DNA from: Nonomuraea solani | Lineage (GTDB): Bacteria; Actinomycetota; Actinomycetes; Streptosporangiales; Streptosporangiaceae | Assembly: GCF_900108335.1 (NCBI RefSeq) | Contig: NZ_FNVT01000010.1 | Location: 345,018-409,017, forward strand | Direction of reading: 5' to 3' | Length of the DNA: 64,000 nucleotides | In this document: piece after piece, positions 41,898 through 50,563 of the stretch | How the letters are laid out: each line of letters starts with the position of its first letter | Position numbering within the stretch: the first letter of the stretch is position 1 | Position numbers and translations under genes: made by a program | Notes under the pieces: model-generated | Database searches by the model: none | What the model saw: only the letters and a program-made list of their open reading frames with translations | Told to the model about the DNA's origin: nothing

Positions 41898-43384
41898 TCC
41901 TTGGCGAGGGCGGCCAGCAGCCGGTCCTCGGTGACCTCGGGGCCGGTGAGCTGGTCGGTGATGGCGCCGTCCCTGAGCACGACCACGGTGTCGCAGTTCT
42001 CGACCAGCTCGGCCACGTCCGAGGAGATGAGCAGGATGGCCAGCCCGTCCACGGCCAGCTCGTCGAGCAGCGCCTGCATCTCGACCTTGGTCGCCACGTC
42101 CACGCCCCGGGTCGGCTCGTCCAGCAGCAGCACCTTCGGATGCGTGGCCAGCCACCGCGCCAGCAGCACCTTCTGCTGGTTGCCGCCCGACAGCTCCCCG
42201 GCCGGCTGGCGCGGCGAGACCGCCTTGATGCCCAGCCGCCGCATGAACGTCGCCACGATGGCGTCCACCTGCGCGTCCGACACGATGCCCGCCCGCGACA
42301 GCCGGGGCAGGGCGGCCAGCGCGATGTTGTCGCGTACCGACAGCGTGGGCACGATGCCCTCGGTCTTCCTGTTCTCCGGCACCAGGCCGATCCCGGCGCG
42401 CACGGCGCTCCTGATCGACCACTTGCGGGCCGCCGCCCCGGCGACCGTCACCTGCCCGGCGTCCACCGGCAGCACGCCCGCGATGGCCCTGGCCGTCTCG
42501 CTGCGCCCGGCGCCGAGCAGCCCGCCCAGCCCGACGACCTCACCGGCCCGCATCGCCAGCGACACGCCGTCCAGCACGTGGTGGCGGGTCAGCCCCTTGG
42601 CCTCCAGCACGGGCACGTCGGCGGGCTCGTCCGGCTCGCCCTCCTGCGGCGCGGGCGGCGCGGGGTGGAAGGGCCGGCCCAGCATGAGCGAGACGAGCCG
42701 CAGCCGGTCGAGCCCGGCCAGCGGCCCCGTGTGCACGACGCGGCCCTCACGCAGCACCGTGACGCGGTCGCAGATCCCGTACAGCTCCTCCAGCCGGTGC
42801 GTCACGTAGATGACCGAGCGGCCCTGCTCGCGCAGCCTGGTCACGGCGCCGAACAGGGTCTCCAGCTCGGCGTGCTCCAGCGCCGACGTGGGCTCGTCCA
42901 TGATGACCAGCCGGGCGTCCGCCGAGGCGGCCCTGGCCAGCGCGACGAGCTGGCGCGCGCCCTCGCCGAGCGACCCGAGCGGGCGGCGCACGTCCACTTC
43001 GAGTCCGTACGCGGCCAGCACCTCCTCGGCGCGGGCGTGCACCGCCGCCGCGTCGATCAGCCCCAGCCGCCCCCGGGGCTCCCGGCCCAGCAGCAGGTTC
43101 CTGGCCACGCTCATCGTCGGTACGAGGTTCGTCTCCTGATGGATCGTGGCGATCCCCGCCCGCTTGGCGTCGGCCGGCCCCGCGAACCGTACCGGCTCAC
43201 CGAGCAGGCGCAGCTCGCCCGCGTCGGGCTGGTGAACGCCGGACAGCACCTTCACGAGGGTCGACTTGCCGGCTCCGTTGCCGCCGATCAGCGCGTGCAC
43301 CTCGCCGGGACGCACGGACAGGGTGACGTGGTCGAGGGCGGTGACACCCTGGAACGACTTGAGAACGCCAGCCACCTGTAGCAC
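41894..43384 (-). CDS. orphan sugar ABC transporter ATPase (RbsA/MglA type)
   Basis: 496 residues from GTG 43384 (GGAGG five bases upstream; an ATG at 43423 has none). Two ATPase halves: Walker A GGNGAGKST (Gly where GEN is usual), signature LGEGARQLVALARA, Walker B LVIMDEPTSAL in the first; GGLLGAGRSE, ELSGGNQQKVLLARWL, LLLDEPTRGVD in the second. Very similar in layout to the ATPase at 48082-49599. It has no permease or binding protein gene beside it; a DeoR regulator is 86 bases upstream on the same strand. It may serve another importer or be left over from a larger operon. Tail-to-tail overlap of four bases with the secreted protein gene. Confidence 0.9.
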   Translation of the reverse strand: MLQVAGVLKSFQGVTALDHVTLSVRPGEVHALIGGNGAGKSTLVKVLSGVHQPDAGELRLLGEPVRFAGPADAKRAGIATIHQETNLVPTMSVARNLLLGREPRGRLGLIDAAAVHARAEEVLAAYGLEVDVRRPLGSLGEGARQLVALARAASADARLVIMDEPTSALEHAELETLFGAVTRLREQGRSVIYVTHRLEELYGICDRVTVLREGRVVHTGPLAGLDRLRLVSLMLGRPFHPAPPAPQEGEPDEPADVPVLEAKGLTRHHVLDGVSLAMRAGEVVGLGGLLGAGRSETARAIAGVLPVDAGQVTVAGAAARKWSIRSAVRAGIGLVPENRKTEGIVPTLSVRDNIALAALPRLSRAGIVSDAQVDAIVATFMRRLGIKAVSPRQPAGELSGGNQQKVLLARWLATHPKVLLLDEPTRGVDVATKVEMQALLDELAVDGLAILLISSDVAELVENCDTVVVLRDGAITDQLTGPEVTEDRLLAALAKD

Positions 43385-43444
43385 GGTTGCCTCCGCCTCG
43401 ATCGTGGTCGAATAAGGAAACATTCCAGTAACGGCATTGTCACA

Positions 43445-43454
43445 TTCGATCAGA
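43445..43454. promoter_or_regulatory. TTCGATCAGA motif before the orphan ATPase gene
   Basis: TTCGATCAGA, 61 bases upstream of the ATPase start, is the exact reverse complement of TCTGATCGAA at 44303-44312 upstream of the DeoR and GH2 genes. Two copies of a 10-base motif in the two regulatory gaps flanking the DeoR gene suggest a DeoR operator. Confidence 0.5.
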
Positions 43455-43470
43455 ACCGGGCGGTCAGAAA

Positions 43471-44265
43471 CTAGGCGACGTGCAGGCGCACTCCGCGCGC
43501 GCTCAGCTCGTCGAGCACGTCGCGCGGCGCGGAGTCGTCGGTGACCAGGTGGTCGATGCGGTCGGGGGCGACGGTCTGCACCATCGTGTCCACACCGATC
43601 TTGGTGTGGTCGGCCAGCACCACGACCTCCTCGGCCGCCGCGGCCAGCGCCCGGTCCACGCCGGCCACCTGCATGTTGGGCGTCGAGAGCCCGCGCTCGG
43701 CGGTCAGGCCGTTGCCCGAGATGAACGCCCTGCGTACGCGCAGCCCGGCCAGCGAGTGCTCGGCCGCGCTGCCCACCAGGGCCAGGATCGAGCCGCGCAA
43801 AGTGCCGCCGGTCAGCATCACCTCGATCCGCGGTGAGGCGGACAGCACCTGGGCGACCAGCAGCGAGTTGGTCACCACGGCCAGCTCGGCGTGTCTGGTC
43901 AGGCGGCGCGCGAACTCCTGCGTCGTGGTGCCGGGACCGACCACGATCGCGTCGCCGTCCTCGACGAGGGCGGCGGCCAGGTCGGCGATGGCGGCCTTCT
44001 CGGCCGACTCCAGGGAGACCTTGTGCGAGTAGCCCGCCTCGCGCGACAGCTCGCCGGGCAGGGTCGCGCCGCCGTGGTGGCGGTTGAGCAGGCCCTCCGA
44101 CTCCAGCGCGCGCAGGTCGCGGCGGACGGTCACCTCGGAGGAGTGCACGGCCTGGGCGAGCTCGCGCAGCGACACCGCGCCGTTGGCGCGCACCAGCTCG
44201 AGGATGCGCTGCCGGCGTTCAGCGGCGAACACGGGCCTGCGTCCGTCGCTCTGCGTGTCGCTCAC
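43471..44265 (-). CDS. DeoR-family transcriptional regulator
   Basis: 264 residues from GTG 44265; the frame is open further upstream but that part runs through the promoter region. DeoR helix-turn-helix: AAERRQRILELVRANGAVSLRELAQAVHSSEVTVRRDLRALESEGLLNRHHGGA. The sensor domain has the sugar-phosphate pattern VGPGTTTQEFARRL, VVTNSL, MLTGGTLR and ADHTKIG. Such regulators respond to phosphorylated sugars. It is divergent from the secreted GH2 enzyme gene and upstream of the orphan ATPase, so it probably controls both. Confidence 0.93.
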   Translation of the reverse strand: MSDTQSDGRRPVFAAERRQRILELVRANGAVSLRELAQAVHSSEVTVRRDLRALESEGLLNRHHGGATLPGELSREAGYSHKVSLESAEKAAIADLAAALVEDGDAIVVGPGTTTQEFARRLTRHAELAVVTNSLLVAQVLSASPRIEVMLTGGTLRGSILALVGSAAEHSLAGLRVRRAFISGNGLTAERGLSTPNMQVAGVDRALAAAAEEVVVLADHTKIGVDTMVQTVAPDRIDHLVTDDSAPRDVLDELSARGVRLHVA

Positions 44266-44302
44266 GTCCCGATCATAGTAGACGCGTCCGCACGAGTTCA
44301 CC

Positions 44303-44333
44303 TCTGATCGAACGCGAACGATTTTGATCGGAA
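44303..44333. promoter_or_regulatory. putative DeoR operators between DeoR and GH2 genes
   Basis: TCTGATCGAA at 44303-44312 and the related TTTTGATCGGAA at about 44322-44333 lie 38-68 bases upstream of the DeoR start and about 95-125 before the GH2 start. The first is the reverse complement of the motif at 43445-43454. The 162-base gap also has a third looser copy (CCTGATCGGC near 44398). Confidence 0.5.
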
Positions 44334-44427
44334 ATCTTGACCGGCTCGGTCCGTCAGTGCTTACTTTGGAGCGTGTCAGGGTCAAAAGCTGTCCGAACCT
44401 GATCGGCGCGTTTCGAAAGGACCCCCC

Positions 44428-46953
44428 GTGCGTAAGCGCCTTGCGTTGCTGCTGGCCGTACTCATGTCCGTGTTATGGCAGATGCCCACACCCGTGTCCG
44501 CCGCCCCCGCTGAGCGGAACGGGCTGCGCGGCGACTACTACCTCGCCTCGGCGGCGGGCCGGTTCGACTTCGCCGAGCTCAAGGCGAGCATCATCGACCC
44601 GAACCTGGAGATGGCCGACCTGAACCCCACGTTCAAACTGCTGACCGGCAGGGAGGACGACGTCACGGTCCGCTGGACCGGGCAGATCACGGCCGAATAT
44701 TCCGAGACCTACACCTTCTCCATCATCGGCGACAACGGCTTCCGCCTCTGGGTGGACGGCAGGCCGATCATCGACCACTGGGTCGACGACTGGGACCGCG
44801 AGCAGACCGGCACCCCGATCGCCCTGCAGGCCGGCCGCAAGTATGACGTCAAGGTCGAGTATTTCGAGCACTTCGGCGGCGCCAACCTGCGCCTGCGCTG
44901 GCAGAGCCCCAGCCAGCCGAAGGCCATCGTGCCCATGAGCGCGTTCACCGTCCCGGCCGGCTACCAGCCGGACGGCCCGTACGACGCCCGCCTGAACACC
45001 GCCGGCGACGTCGCCACGCTCACCTACGCCAAGCCGCTGGCCGCGCTGCCCGCGAACGCGGCGCAGAAACTGGGCGTCACGGTCGGCGCCGCCACCTGGC
45101 CGGTGACCTCCGCGACGCTGAAGAGCCCGGACACCGTGGAGCTCAAGCTCAAGTACCCGGTCCCGTCGAAGGCCGGCAGCACCGTGCGCACCTCCTACGA
45201 CGGCAGCGGCGGCATCACCTACGCCGACGGCGCCCCGCTGGCCGCCTACCCCTTCGCGTACGTGGTCAACGCCTCCGCCTACATCCTGCGGACCCCGTGG
45301 GCCGACGAGATGAACCCGGCGAACCCACTGCCCGAGTACCCCAGGCCGCAGCTCGTCAGGGACCGCTGGCAGAGCCTCAACGGCACCTGGCAGTTCGCCC
45401 CGGCCAAGGCGGGCGAGGCCGTGCCGACCGGCCGTGACCTGCCCGAGCGGATCGTGGTGCCGTACCCGGTGGAGTCGCAGTTGTCCGGCATCGGCCGGCA
45501 CGAGCAGCGCATGTGGTACCGCCGCACGTTCGACGTGCCGCCGGACTGGCGCGGCGAGCGCCTGCTGCTGCACCTCGACGCGGTCGACTGGCAGGCCGCC
45601 GTCTACGTCAACGGCAAGGAGGTCACCACCCACAAGGGCGGCTACGGCCGGATCAGCGTGGACGTGACCGGCGCGCTCAAGCGCGGCGCCCGCCAGGAGC
45701 TGGTCGTCGGCGTGTACGACCCCACCGACAACGGCGCCCAGGCCATCGGCAAGCAGCGGCTCAACCCGGGCGGCATCTGGTACACCTCGGTCTCCGGCAT
45801 CTGGCAGACCGTCTGGATCGAGCCGGTCGAGGCGGCCCGCATCGACCGCGTCGACACCACGCCCGACGTCAAGGGCGAGGCCCTGTACGTCACCGTCCAG
45901 GGCACGGGCGGCACCGCCACCGTGATCGCCAGGGACGGCGACACCGGCAGGGACGTGGTCGGCAAGGTCACCGGACCCGTCGGCCAGAAGCTGCGCCTGC
46001 CCGTGCCCGACCCCAGGCTGTGGTCCCCCGACGACCCCCACCTGTACGACCTGGAGGTCAAGGTCGGCAAGGACGAGGTGAAGTCGTACTTCGGGATGCG
46101 CTCCATCGAGGTCTCCGACAACCGGATGCTGCTCAACGGCAAGCCGGTCTTCCAGATCGGCCCGCTCGACCAGGGCTTCTGGCCCGACGGCATCTACACG
46201 CCGCCGACCGACGAGGCCCTGCGCTACGACCTGGAGCAGACCAAGGCCCTCGGCTTCAACGCCGTCCGCAAGCACGTCAAGGTCGAGTCCGACCGCTGGT
46301 ACCACCACGCCGACAAGCTGGGCCTGCTGGTCTGGCAGGACATGCCGTCGGCCTTCCGCACCAGCGACAGGCCGCAGTTCGAGGCCGAGCTGCGCGAGCT
46401 GGTCGACCAGCACCGGAGCAGCCCGTCGATCGTCATGTGGGTGCCGTTCAACGAGGGCTGGGGCCAGTACGACCAGGCGCGCGTCGCCGACCTGGTCAAG
46501 AGCTGGGACCCCTCCCGCCTGGTGAACAACATGAGCGGCATCAACTGCTGCGGGGCCGTGGACGGCGGCAACGGCGACGTCAAGGACTTCCACATCTACC
46601 CGGGCCCGGGCAACCCCGGCAAGCCGGTCGGCACCAGGGCGAACGTGATCGGCGAGTACGGCGGCCTGGCCCTGCCGGTGGTCGGCCACACCTGGTCCGG
46701 CGGCGGCTGGGGCTACGCGGTCGAGCCCGACCCGGCGGCCCTCACCAACCGCTACGTGAACATGGTCAAGGAGCTGGAACGCCTGCACGCCTGTGAAGGG
46801 CTCAGCGCCGCGATCTACACCCAGACCACCGACGTCGAGACCGAGATCAACGGCCTCATGACGTACGACCGGGCGATCACCAAGCCGGACGTCAAGCGCG
46901 TCCACGACGCCCACAAGGCGCTGACGAGCGCGATCAACCCCACCTGCAGCTGA
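44428..46953 (+). CDS. secreted PA14-containing GH2 glycoside hydrolase
   Basis: 841 residues from GTG 44428 (GAAAGGA upstream). Signal peptide RKRLALLLAVLMSVLWQMPTPVSA. A PA14 domain at about 30-175 (GLRGDYYLA, VRWTGQITAEYSETYTFSIIGDNGFRLWVDGRPIIDHW), an Ig-like linker, then GH2: sugar-binding domain (RDRWQSLNGTWQFAPA, RMWYRRTFDVP), beta-sandwich (GIWYTSVSGIWQTVWIEP) and barrel. Acid/base Glu is in PFNEGWGQYD (about 676) and nucleophile in VIGEYGG (about 743). Acts outside the cell on a beta-linked glycan. GH2 covers beta-galactosidase, -mannosidase, -glucuronidase, and actinomycete exo-beta-galactofuranosidases have also been placed in it; the importer next door favours a galactofuranose-type substrate, by inference. 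Confidence 0.9.
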   Translation: MRKRLALLLAVLMSVLWQMPTPVSAAPAERNGLRGDYYLASAAGRFDFAELKASIIDPNLEMADLNPTFKLLTGREDDVTVRWTGQITAEYSETYTFSIIGDNGFRLWVDGRPIIDHWVDDWDREQTGTPIALQAGRKYDVKVEYFEHFGGANLRLRWQSPSQPKAIVPMSAFTVPAGYQPDGPYDARLNTAGDVATLTYAKPLAALPANAAQKLGVTVGAATWPVTSATLKSPDTVELKLKYPVPSKAGSTVRTSYDGSGGITYADGAPLAAYPFAYVVNASAYILRTPWADEMNPANPLPEYPRPQLVRDRWQSLNGTWQFAPAKAGEAVPTGRDLPERIVVPYPVESQLSGIGRHEQRMWYRRTFDVPPDWRGERLLLHLDAVDWQAAVYVNGKEVTTHKGGYGRISVDVTGALKRGARQELVVGVYDPTDNGAQAIGKQRLNPGGIWYTSVSGIWQTVWIEPVEAARIDRVDTTPDVKGEALYVTVQGTGGTATVIARDGDTGRDVVGKVTGPVGQKLRLPVPDPRLWSPDDPHLYDLEVKVGKDEVKSYFGMRSIEVSDNRMLLNGKPVFQIGPLDQGFWPDGIYTPPTDEALRYDLEQTKALGFNAVRKHVKVESDRWYHHADKLGLLVWQDMPSAFRTSDRPQFEAELRELVDQHRSSPSIVMWVPFNEGWGQYDQARVADLVKSWDPSRLVNNMSGINCCGAVDGGNGDVKDFHIYPGPGNPGKPVGTRANVIGEYGGLALPVVGHTWSGGGWGYAVEPDPAALTNRYVNMVKELERLHACEGLSAAIYTQTTDVETEINGLMTYDRAITKPDVKRVHDAHKALTSAINPTCS

Positions 46954-46960
46954 TCACTCG

Positions 46961-46988
46961 GGCGCCCGGGCCCCGCGGCCCGGGCGCC
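46961..46988. terminator. perfect 12-base-pair hairpin between GH2 and transporter genes
   Basis: GGCGCCCGGGCC at 46961-46972 is followed by the loop CCGC and its exact complement GGCCCGGGCGCC. It begins seven bases after the GH2 stop and ends 24 bases before the binding-protein start, and is not followed by a T-tract. It may separate GH2 from the importer genes or protect the 3' end of one message. Confidence 0.65.
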
Positions 46989-47012
46989 GCGCCTGATAGG
47001 AAAGGAACCGCC

Positions 47013-48080
47013 ATGACCCCCCATGTTCGAACTGCCGCCTTGGCGCTGGCCGTGCTGCTCACCGCGTCGGCCTGCGCGAAGGCCGAGGAGCCGCAGACCG
47101 CGCCCGCCGCCGCGAGCACGGCCGGGCGGCAGGTCGTCCAGAGCCCGTCCGGCACCGCCGGCCCGACCTGCACGCTGCAGCAGTTCGGCGGCACGAAGTT
47201 CGACCTCAAGACCGCCACGGTCGGCTTCTCCCAGTCGGAGAAGGAGGCCAACCCGTTCCGCATCGCCGAGACCAAGTCCATCAAGGACGAGGCCGCCAAG
47301 CTGGGCATCACGAACCTCAAGGTCACCAACGCCCAGTCGCAGTTCTCCAAGCAGATCACCGACGTCCAGCAGCTCATCGCGCAGGGCGTCCGGCTCCTGG
47401 TGATCGCGCCGCTCAACTCCGACGGCTGGGAGCCCGTGCTGCAGCAGGCCGCCGCCAAGAAGATCCCGATCATCACGGTGGACCGGAAGATCAACGCCAG
47501 GGCGTGCAGCGACTATCTGACGTTCATCGGCTCGGACTTCTACGAGCAGGGCAAGCGCGCCGCCGACCGCATGATCGACGCGGTCTCCGGCAAGGGCAAG
47601 GTCGCCATCCTGCTCGGCGCGCCCGGCAACAACGTCACCACCGAGCGCACCAACGGCTTCAAGGACCGCGTCAAGGAGAAGGCCCCCGGGATCACGATCT
47701 CCTTCGAGCAGACCGGTGAGTTCGCCCGCGAGAAGGGCCAGCAGGTCACCGAGCAGCTCATCCAGTCCAACCCCGACATCAACGGCATCTACGCCGAGAA
47801 CGACGAGATGGCGCTGGGCGCGGTCACCGCGCTGAAGGGCGCCGGCAAGGAGCCCGGCACGATCAAGATCGTGTCGGTGGACGGCACCCGCAGCGCCGTC
47901 CAGGGCATCGCCGACGGCTGGCTGCACGCGGTCATCGAGTCGAACCCGCGCTTCGGCCCGCTCGCCTTCGAGACCGCCCAGAAGTTCCTGGACGGCCAGT
48001 CCATCCCGGACAAGGTGATCATCTCCGACCGCGACTACGACACGAGCAACGCCAAGAGCTCCCTCGGTGAGGCGTACTGA
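47013..48080 (+). CDS. sugar ABC transporter substrate-binding lipoprotein (YtfQ-like)
   Basis: 355 residues from ATG 47013 (AAAGGAA upstream). Lipobox LLTASAC, a Thr/Ala/Pro tether, then a ribose/galactose-binding type fold: ATVGFSQSEKEANPFRIAETKSIKDEAAKLGI, LIAQGVRLLVIAPLNSDGWEPVLQQAAAKKIPIITVDRKI, YAENDEMALGAVTALKGAG. The VGFSQ...R.AETKSIK pattern is that of YtfQ, the galactofuranose-binding protein of enterobacteria. First gene of a four-gene importer arranged as in ytfQRT-yjfF. Galactofuranose or another furanose is the best guess for the ligand. Confidence 0.88.
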   Translation: MTPHVRTAALALAVLLTASACAKAEEPQTAPAAASTAGRQVVQSPSGTAGPTCTLQQFGGTKFDLKTATVGFSQSEKEANPFRIAETKSIKDEAAKLGITNLKVTNAQSQFSKQITDVQQLIAQGVRLLVIAPLNSDGWEPVLQQAAAKKIPIITVDRKINARACSDYLTFIGSDFYEQGKRAADRMIDAVSGKGKVAILLGAPGNNVTTERTNGFKDRVKEKAPGITISFEQTGEFAREKGQQVTEQLIQSNPDINGIYAENDEMALGAVTALKGAGKEPGTIKIVSVDGTRSAVQGIADGWLHAVIESNPRFGPLAFETAQKFLDGQSIPDKVIISDRDYDTSNAKSSLGEAY

Positions 48081-48081
48081 G

Positions 48082-49599
48082 TTGGAACCGGTTCTCGAGG
48101 CCAAGGGGATCAGCAAGCGCTTCCCCGGCGTGCTCGCACTCGACGGCGTGTCCCTCGCCCTCCGCCCGGGCGAGGTGCACGCGCTCGTCGGCGAGAACGG
48201 CGCGGGCAAGTCCACCCTGATCAAGGTCTTCACCGGCGTGTACCAGCCGGACGGCGGTGAGCTGCGCTACCAGGGCACCGCCGCCGCCTTCGGCACCCCC
48301 ATGGAGGCCCAGCACGCCGGCATCTCCACCATCTACCAGGAGGTCAACCTCGTCCCGATGATGTCGGTGGCCCGCAACCTGCTGCTCGGCCGCGAGCCGC
48401 GCGGCCGGTTCGGGGTGATCGACGCGGCCGCCATGTACGGCGAGGCCGAACGCGTCCTCGGCGGGTACGGCGTCGCCACCGACGTCCGCCGCCCGCTGCG
48501 CACGCTCGGCGTCGGCGCCCAGCAGATGGTCGCCCTGGCCAGGGCGGTCTCCGTGGACGCCCGCGTGGTCATCATGGACGAGCCCACCTCGTCCCTGGAG
48601 CCGCGCGAGGTCGAGACCCTGTTCGGGGTGATCAGGCGGCTGCGCGACAGCGGCATCGCCGTCATGTACGTCAGCCACCGCCTCGACGAGCTCTACCGGG
48701 TGTGCGACCAGGTCACCGTGCTGCGCGACGGCCGCCTGGCCCACACCGGGCCGCTGGCCGAGCTGGAACGCCTCAAGCTCATCTCGCTCATGCTCGGCCG
48801 CGACCTGGGCGAGGTCCGCTCGCAGGGCCTGACCCGCTTCTCGCGGGATCGCCACGCCAACGGTGCGGCCCCGGTGATCGAGGCGAAGGGCCTGACCCGG
48901 CGGCACGTGCTCGACGGCGTGGACGTCTCCGTCAAACCGGGTGAGGTCGTCGGGCTCGGCGGGCTGCTGGGCGCGGGGCGTACCGAGACGGCCAAGGCCA
49001 TCGTCGGCGCCCTGCCCCTGGACGGCGGGCAGGTGCTCGTGGCAGGGTCGCCGCTGCGCGCCGGCTCCACCGCGGCCGCCATCAGGGCGGGCGTCAGCCT
49101 GCTGCCCGAGGACCGCAAGGCCGAGGGCATCATCCCGACCCTGTCGGTGCGCGAGAACATCGCCCTGGCCGCGCTGCCCTCCCTCGGGAAGGCGGGCGTG
49201 GTGTCGGAGGCGAAGATCGACCGGGTGGTCGAGATCTTCATGCGGAGGCTGAGGATCAAGGCCGCCTCGCCGAACCAGCTCGTCTCCGAGCTGTCCGGCG
49301 GCAACCAGCAGAAGGTGCTGCTCGCCCGCTGGCTGGCGGTACGGCCCAAGGTGCTGCTGCTCGACGAGCCCACCCGGGGCATCGACGTCGGCGCCAAGGC
49401 CGAGGTGCAGGCGCTGATCGACGAGCTGGCCGAGGAGGGCTTGGGCGTGCTGCTGATCTCCTCCGACCTGGAGGAGCTGGTCGAGGGCGCCGACCGGATC
49501 CTCGTCCTGCGCGAGGGAACGGTCGTGGGCGAGCTGTCGGGCGACGAGGTGACCGAGGAGAGGATCATGGCGACGATCGCGGAGCAGTCGGATGGCTGA
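48082..49599 (+). CDS. sugar ABC transporter ATPase (YtfR/RbsA-like)
   Basis: 505 residues from TTG 48082, placed nine bases after GGTGAGG; a GTG at 48067 inside the previous gene would add five residues. Duplicate ATPase halves: GENGAGKST, TLGVGAQQMVALARA and VVIMDEPTSSLE in the first; GGLLGAGRTE, ELSGGNQQKVLLARWLA and LLLDEPTRGID in the second. The second half's Walker A is the usual degenerate type. Overlaps the next permease by eight bases. Partner of the two permeases below. Confidence 0.94.
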   Translation: MEPVLEAKGISKRFPGVLALDGVSLALRPGEVHALVGENGAGKSTLIKVFTGVYQPDGGELRYQGTAAAFGTPMEAQHAGISTIYQEVNLVPMMSVARNLLLGREPRGRFGVIDAAAMYGEAERVLGGYGVATDVRRPLRTLGVGAQQMVALARAVSVDARVVIMDEPTSSLEPREVETLFGVIRRLRDSGIAVMYVSHRLDELYRVCDQVTVLRDGRLAHTGPLAELERLKLISLMLGRDLGEVRSQGLTRFSRDRHANGAAPVIEAKGLTRRHVLDGVDVSVKPGEVVGLGGLLGAGRTETAKAIVGALPLDGGQVLVAGSPLRAGSTAAAIRAGVSLLPEDRKAEGIIPTLSVRENIALAALPSLGKAGVVSEAKIDRVVEIFMRRLRIKAASPNQLVSELSGGNQQKVLLARWLAVRPKVLLLDEPTRGIDVGAKAEVQALIDELAEEGLGVLLISSDLEELVEGADRILVLREGTVVGELSGDEVTEERIMATIAEQSDG

Positions 49600-50563
49600 G
49601 CCGACCTCACGGCCGGCCGGCAGGGTGGCCGTGTTGAAGCCACAGGTGTTCGCCTGGGCGCAGGACTACGGCGTGTACGCGGCCGTGCTCGCGCTGCTGC
49701 TGTTCAACGTGCTGTTCACGCCGCACTTCCTGGACGCCTCGAACTTCCGCACCCAGCTCGTCCAGGTCACGCCCATCGTGATCGTCTCGCTGGGCATGGC
49801 CCTGGTGATCGGCACCCAGGGCATCGACCTGTCCGTCGGCTCGGTGATGGCGCTGGCCGCCGCGCTCGTCGTGCTCTACCTCGGGTACGGCTGGCTGCCC
49901 GCCCTCATCGTGGCCGTCGCCGGCGGCGCGATCGTGGGAGCCGCGGGCGGGGCGCTGGTGGCGTACGTCGGGGTGCAGCCGATCGTGGCGACACTGGCGC
50001 TGCTGGTCGGCGTGCGCGGACTGGCGAACGTCCTGGTGCCGCAGCTCGTCGAGTTCCGCAACCCCGACCTGATCGCGCTGGGCAGCAGCTCGGTGGCCGG
50101 CATCCCGGTCATCGTGCTCATCGCGGCCGCCTTGACCGTGATCGTGCTGTTCGTGGTGCGGCGGACCACGTTCGGGCGGCAGGTCGTCGCCATCGGCGGC
50201 AACCGGTCGGCCAGCGAGCTGTCCGGGCTGCCCGTCAAACGGGTGCTCCTGATCGTCTACGTGATCTCCGGCCTGCTCGCCGCCCTGGCCGGCGTGCTGG
50301 CCACGGCCCGGCTGCAGGCCAGCGACCCGACCTCGCTCGGCATGTTCATCGAGCTGTCGGCGATCACCGCCGTCGTGGTCGGCGGCACCCCGCTCACCGG
50401 CGGGCGGATCAGGGTGCTCAGCACGGTCATGGGCGCGCTGCTCATGCAGCTCCTGGCGGCCACGCTGATCAAGCACAACCTGCCGCAGTCGTGGACCCAG
50501 ATGGTCCAGGCGGTCATCATCCTGGCCGCCGTCTACGCCACCAGGAAGCGGGGGACCCGATGA
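49592..50563 (+). CDS. sugar ABC transporter permease (YtfT/RbsC-like)
   Basis: 323 residues from ATG 49592, with GGAG before it inside the ATPase gene. Eight to ten membrane segments and the RbsC-family signatures: NFRTQLVQVTPIVIVSLGMALVIGTQGIDLSVGSVMAL and the cytosolic loop RRTTFGRQVVAIGGNRSASELSGLPVKRV, and VVVGGTPLTGGRI near the end. One half of a heteromeric channel; overlaps the next permease by four bases (ATGA). Confidence 0.94.
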   Translation: MAEPTSRPAGRVAVLKPQVFAWAQDYGVYAAVLALLLFNVLFTPHFLDASNFRTQLVQVTPIVIVSLGMALVIGTQGIDLSVGSVMALAAALVVLYLGYGWLPALIVAVAGGAIVGAAGGALVAYVGVQPIVATLALLVGVRGLANVLVPQLVEFRNPDLIALGSSSVAGIPVIVLIAAALTVIVLFVVRRTTFGRQVVAIGGNRSASELSGLPVKRVLLIVYVISGLLAALAGVLATARLQASDPTSLGMFIELSAITAVVVGGTPLTGGRIRVLSTVMGALLMQLLAATLIKHNLPQSWTQMVQAVIILAAVYATRKRGTR

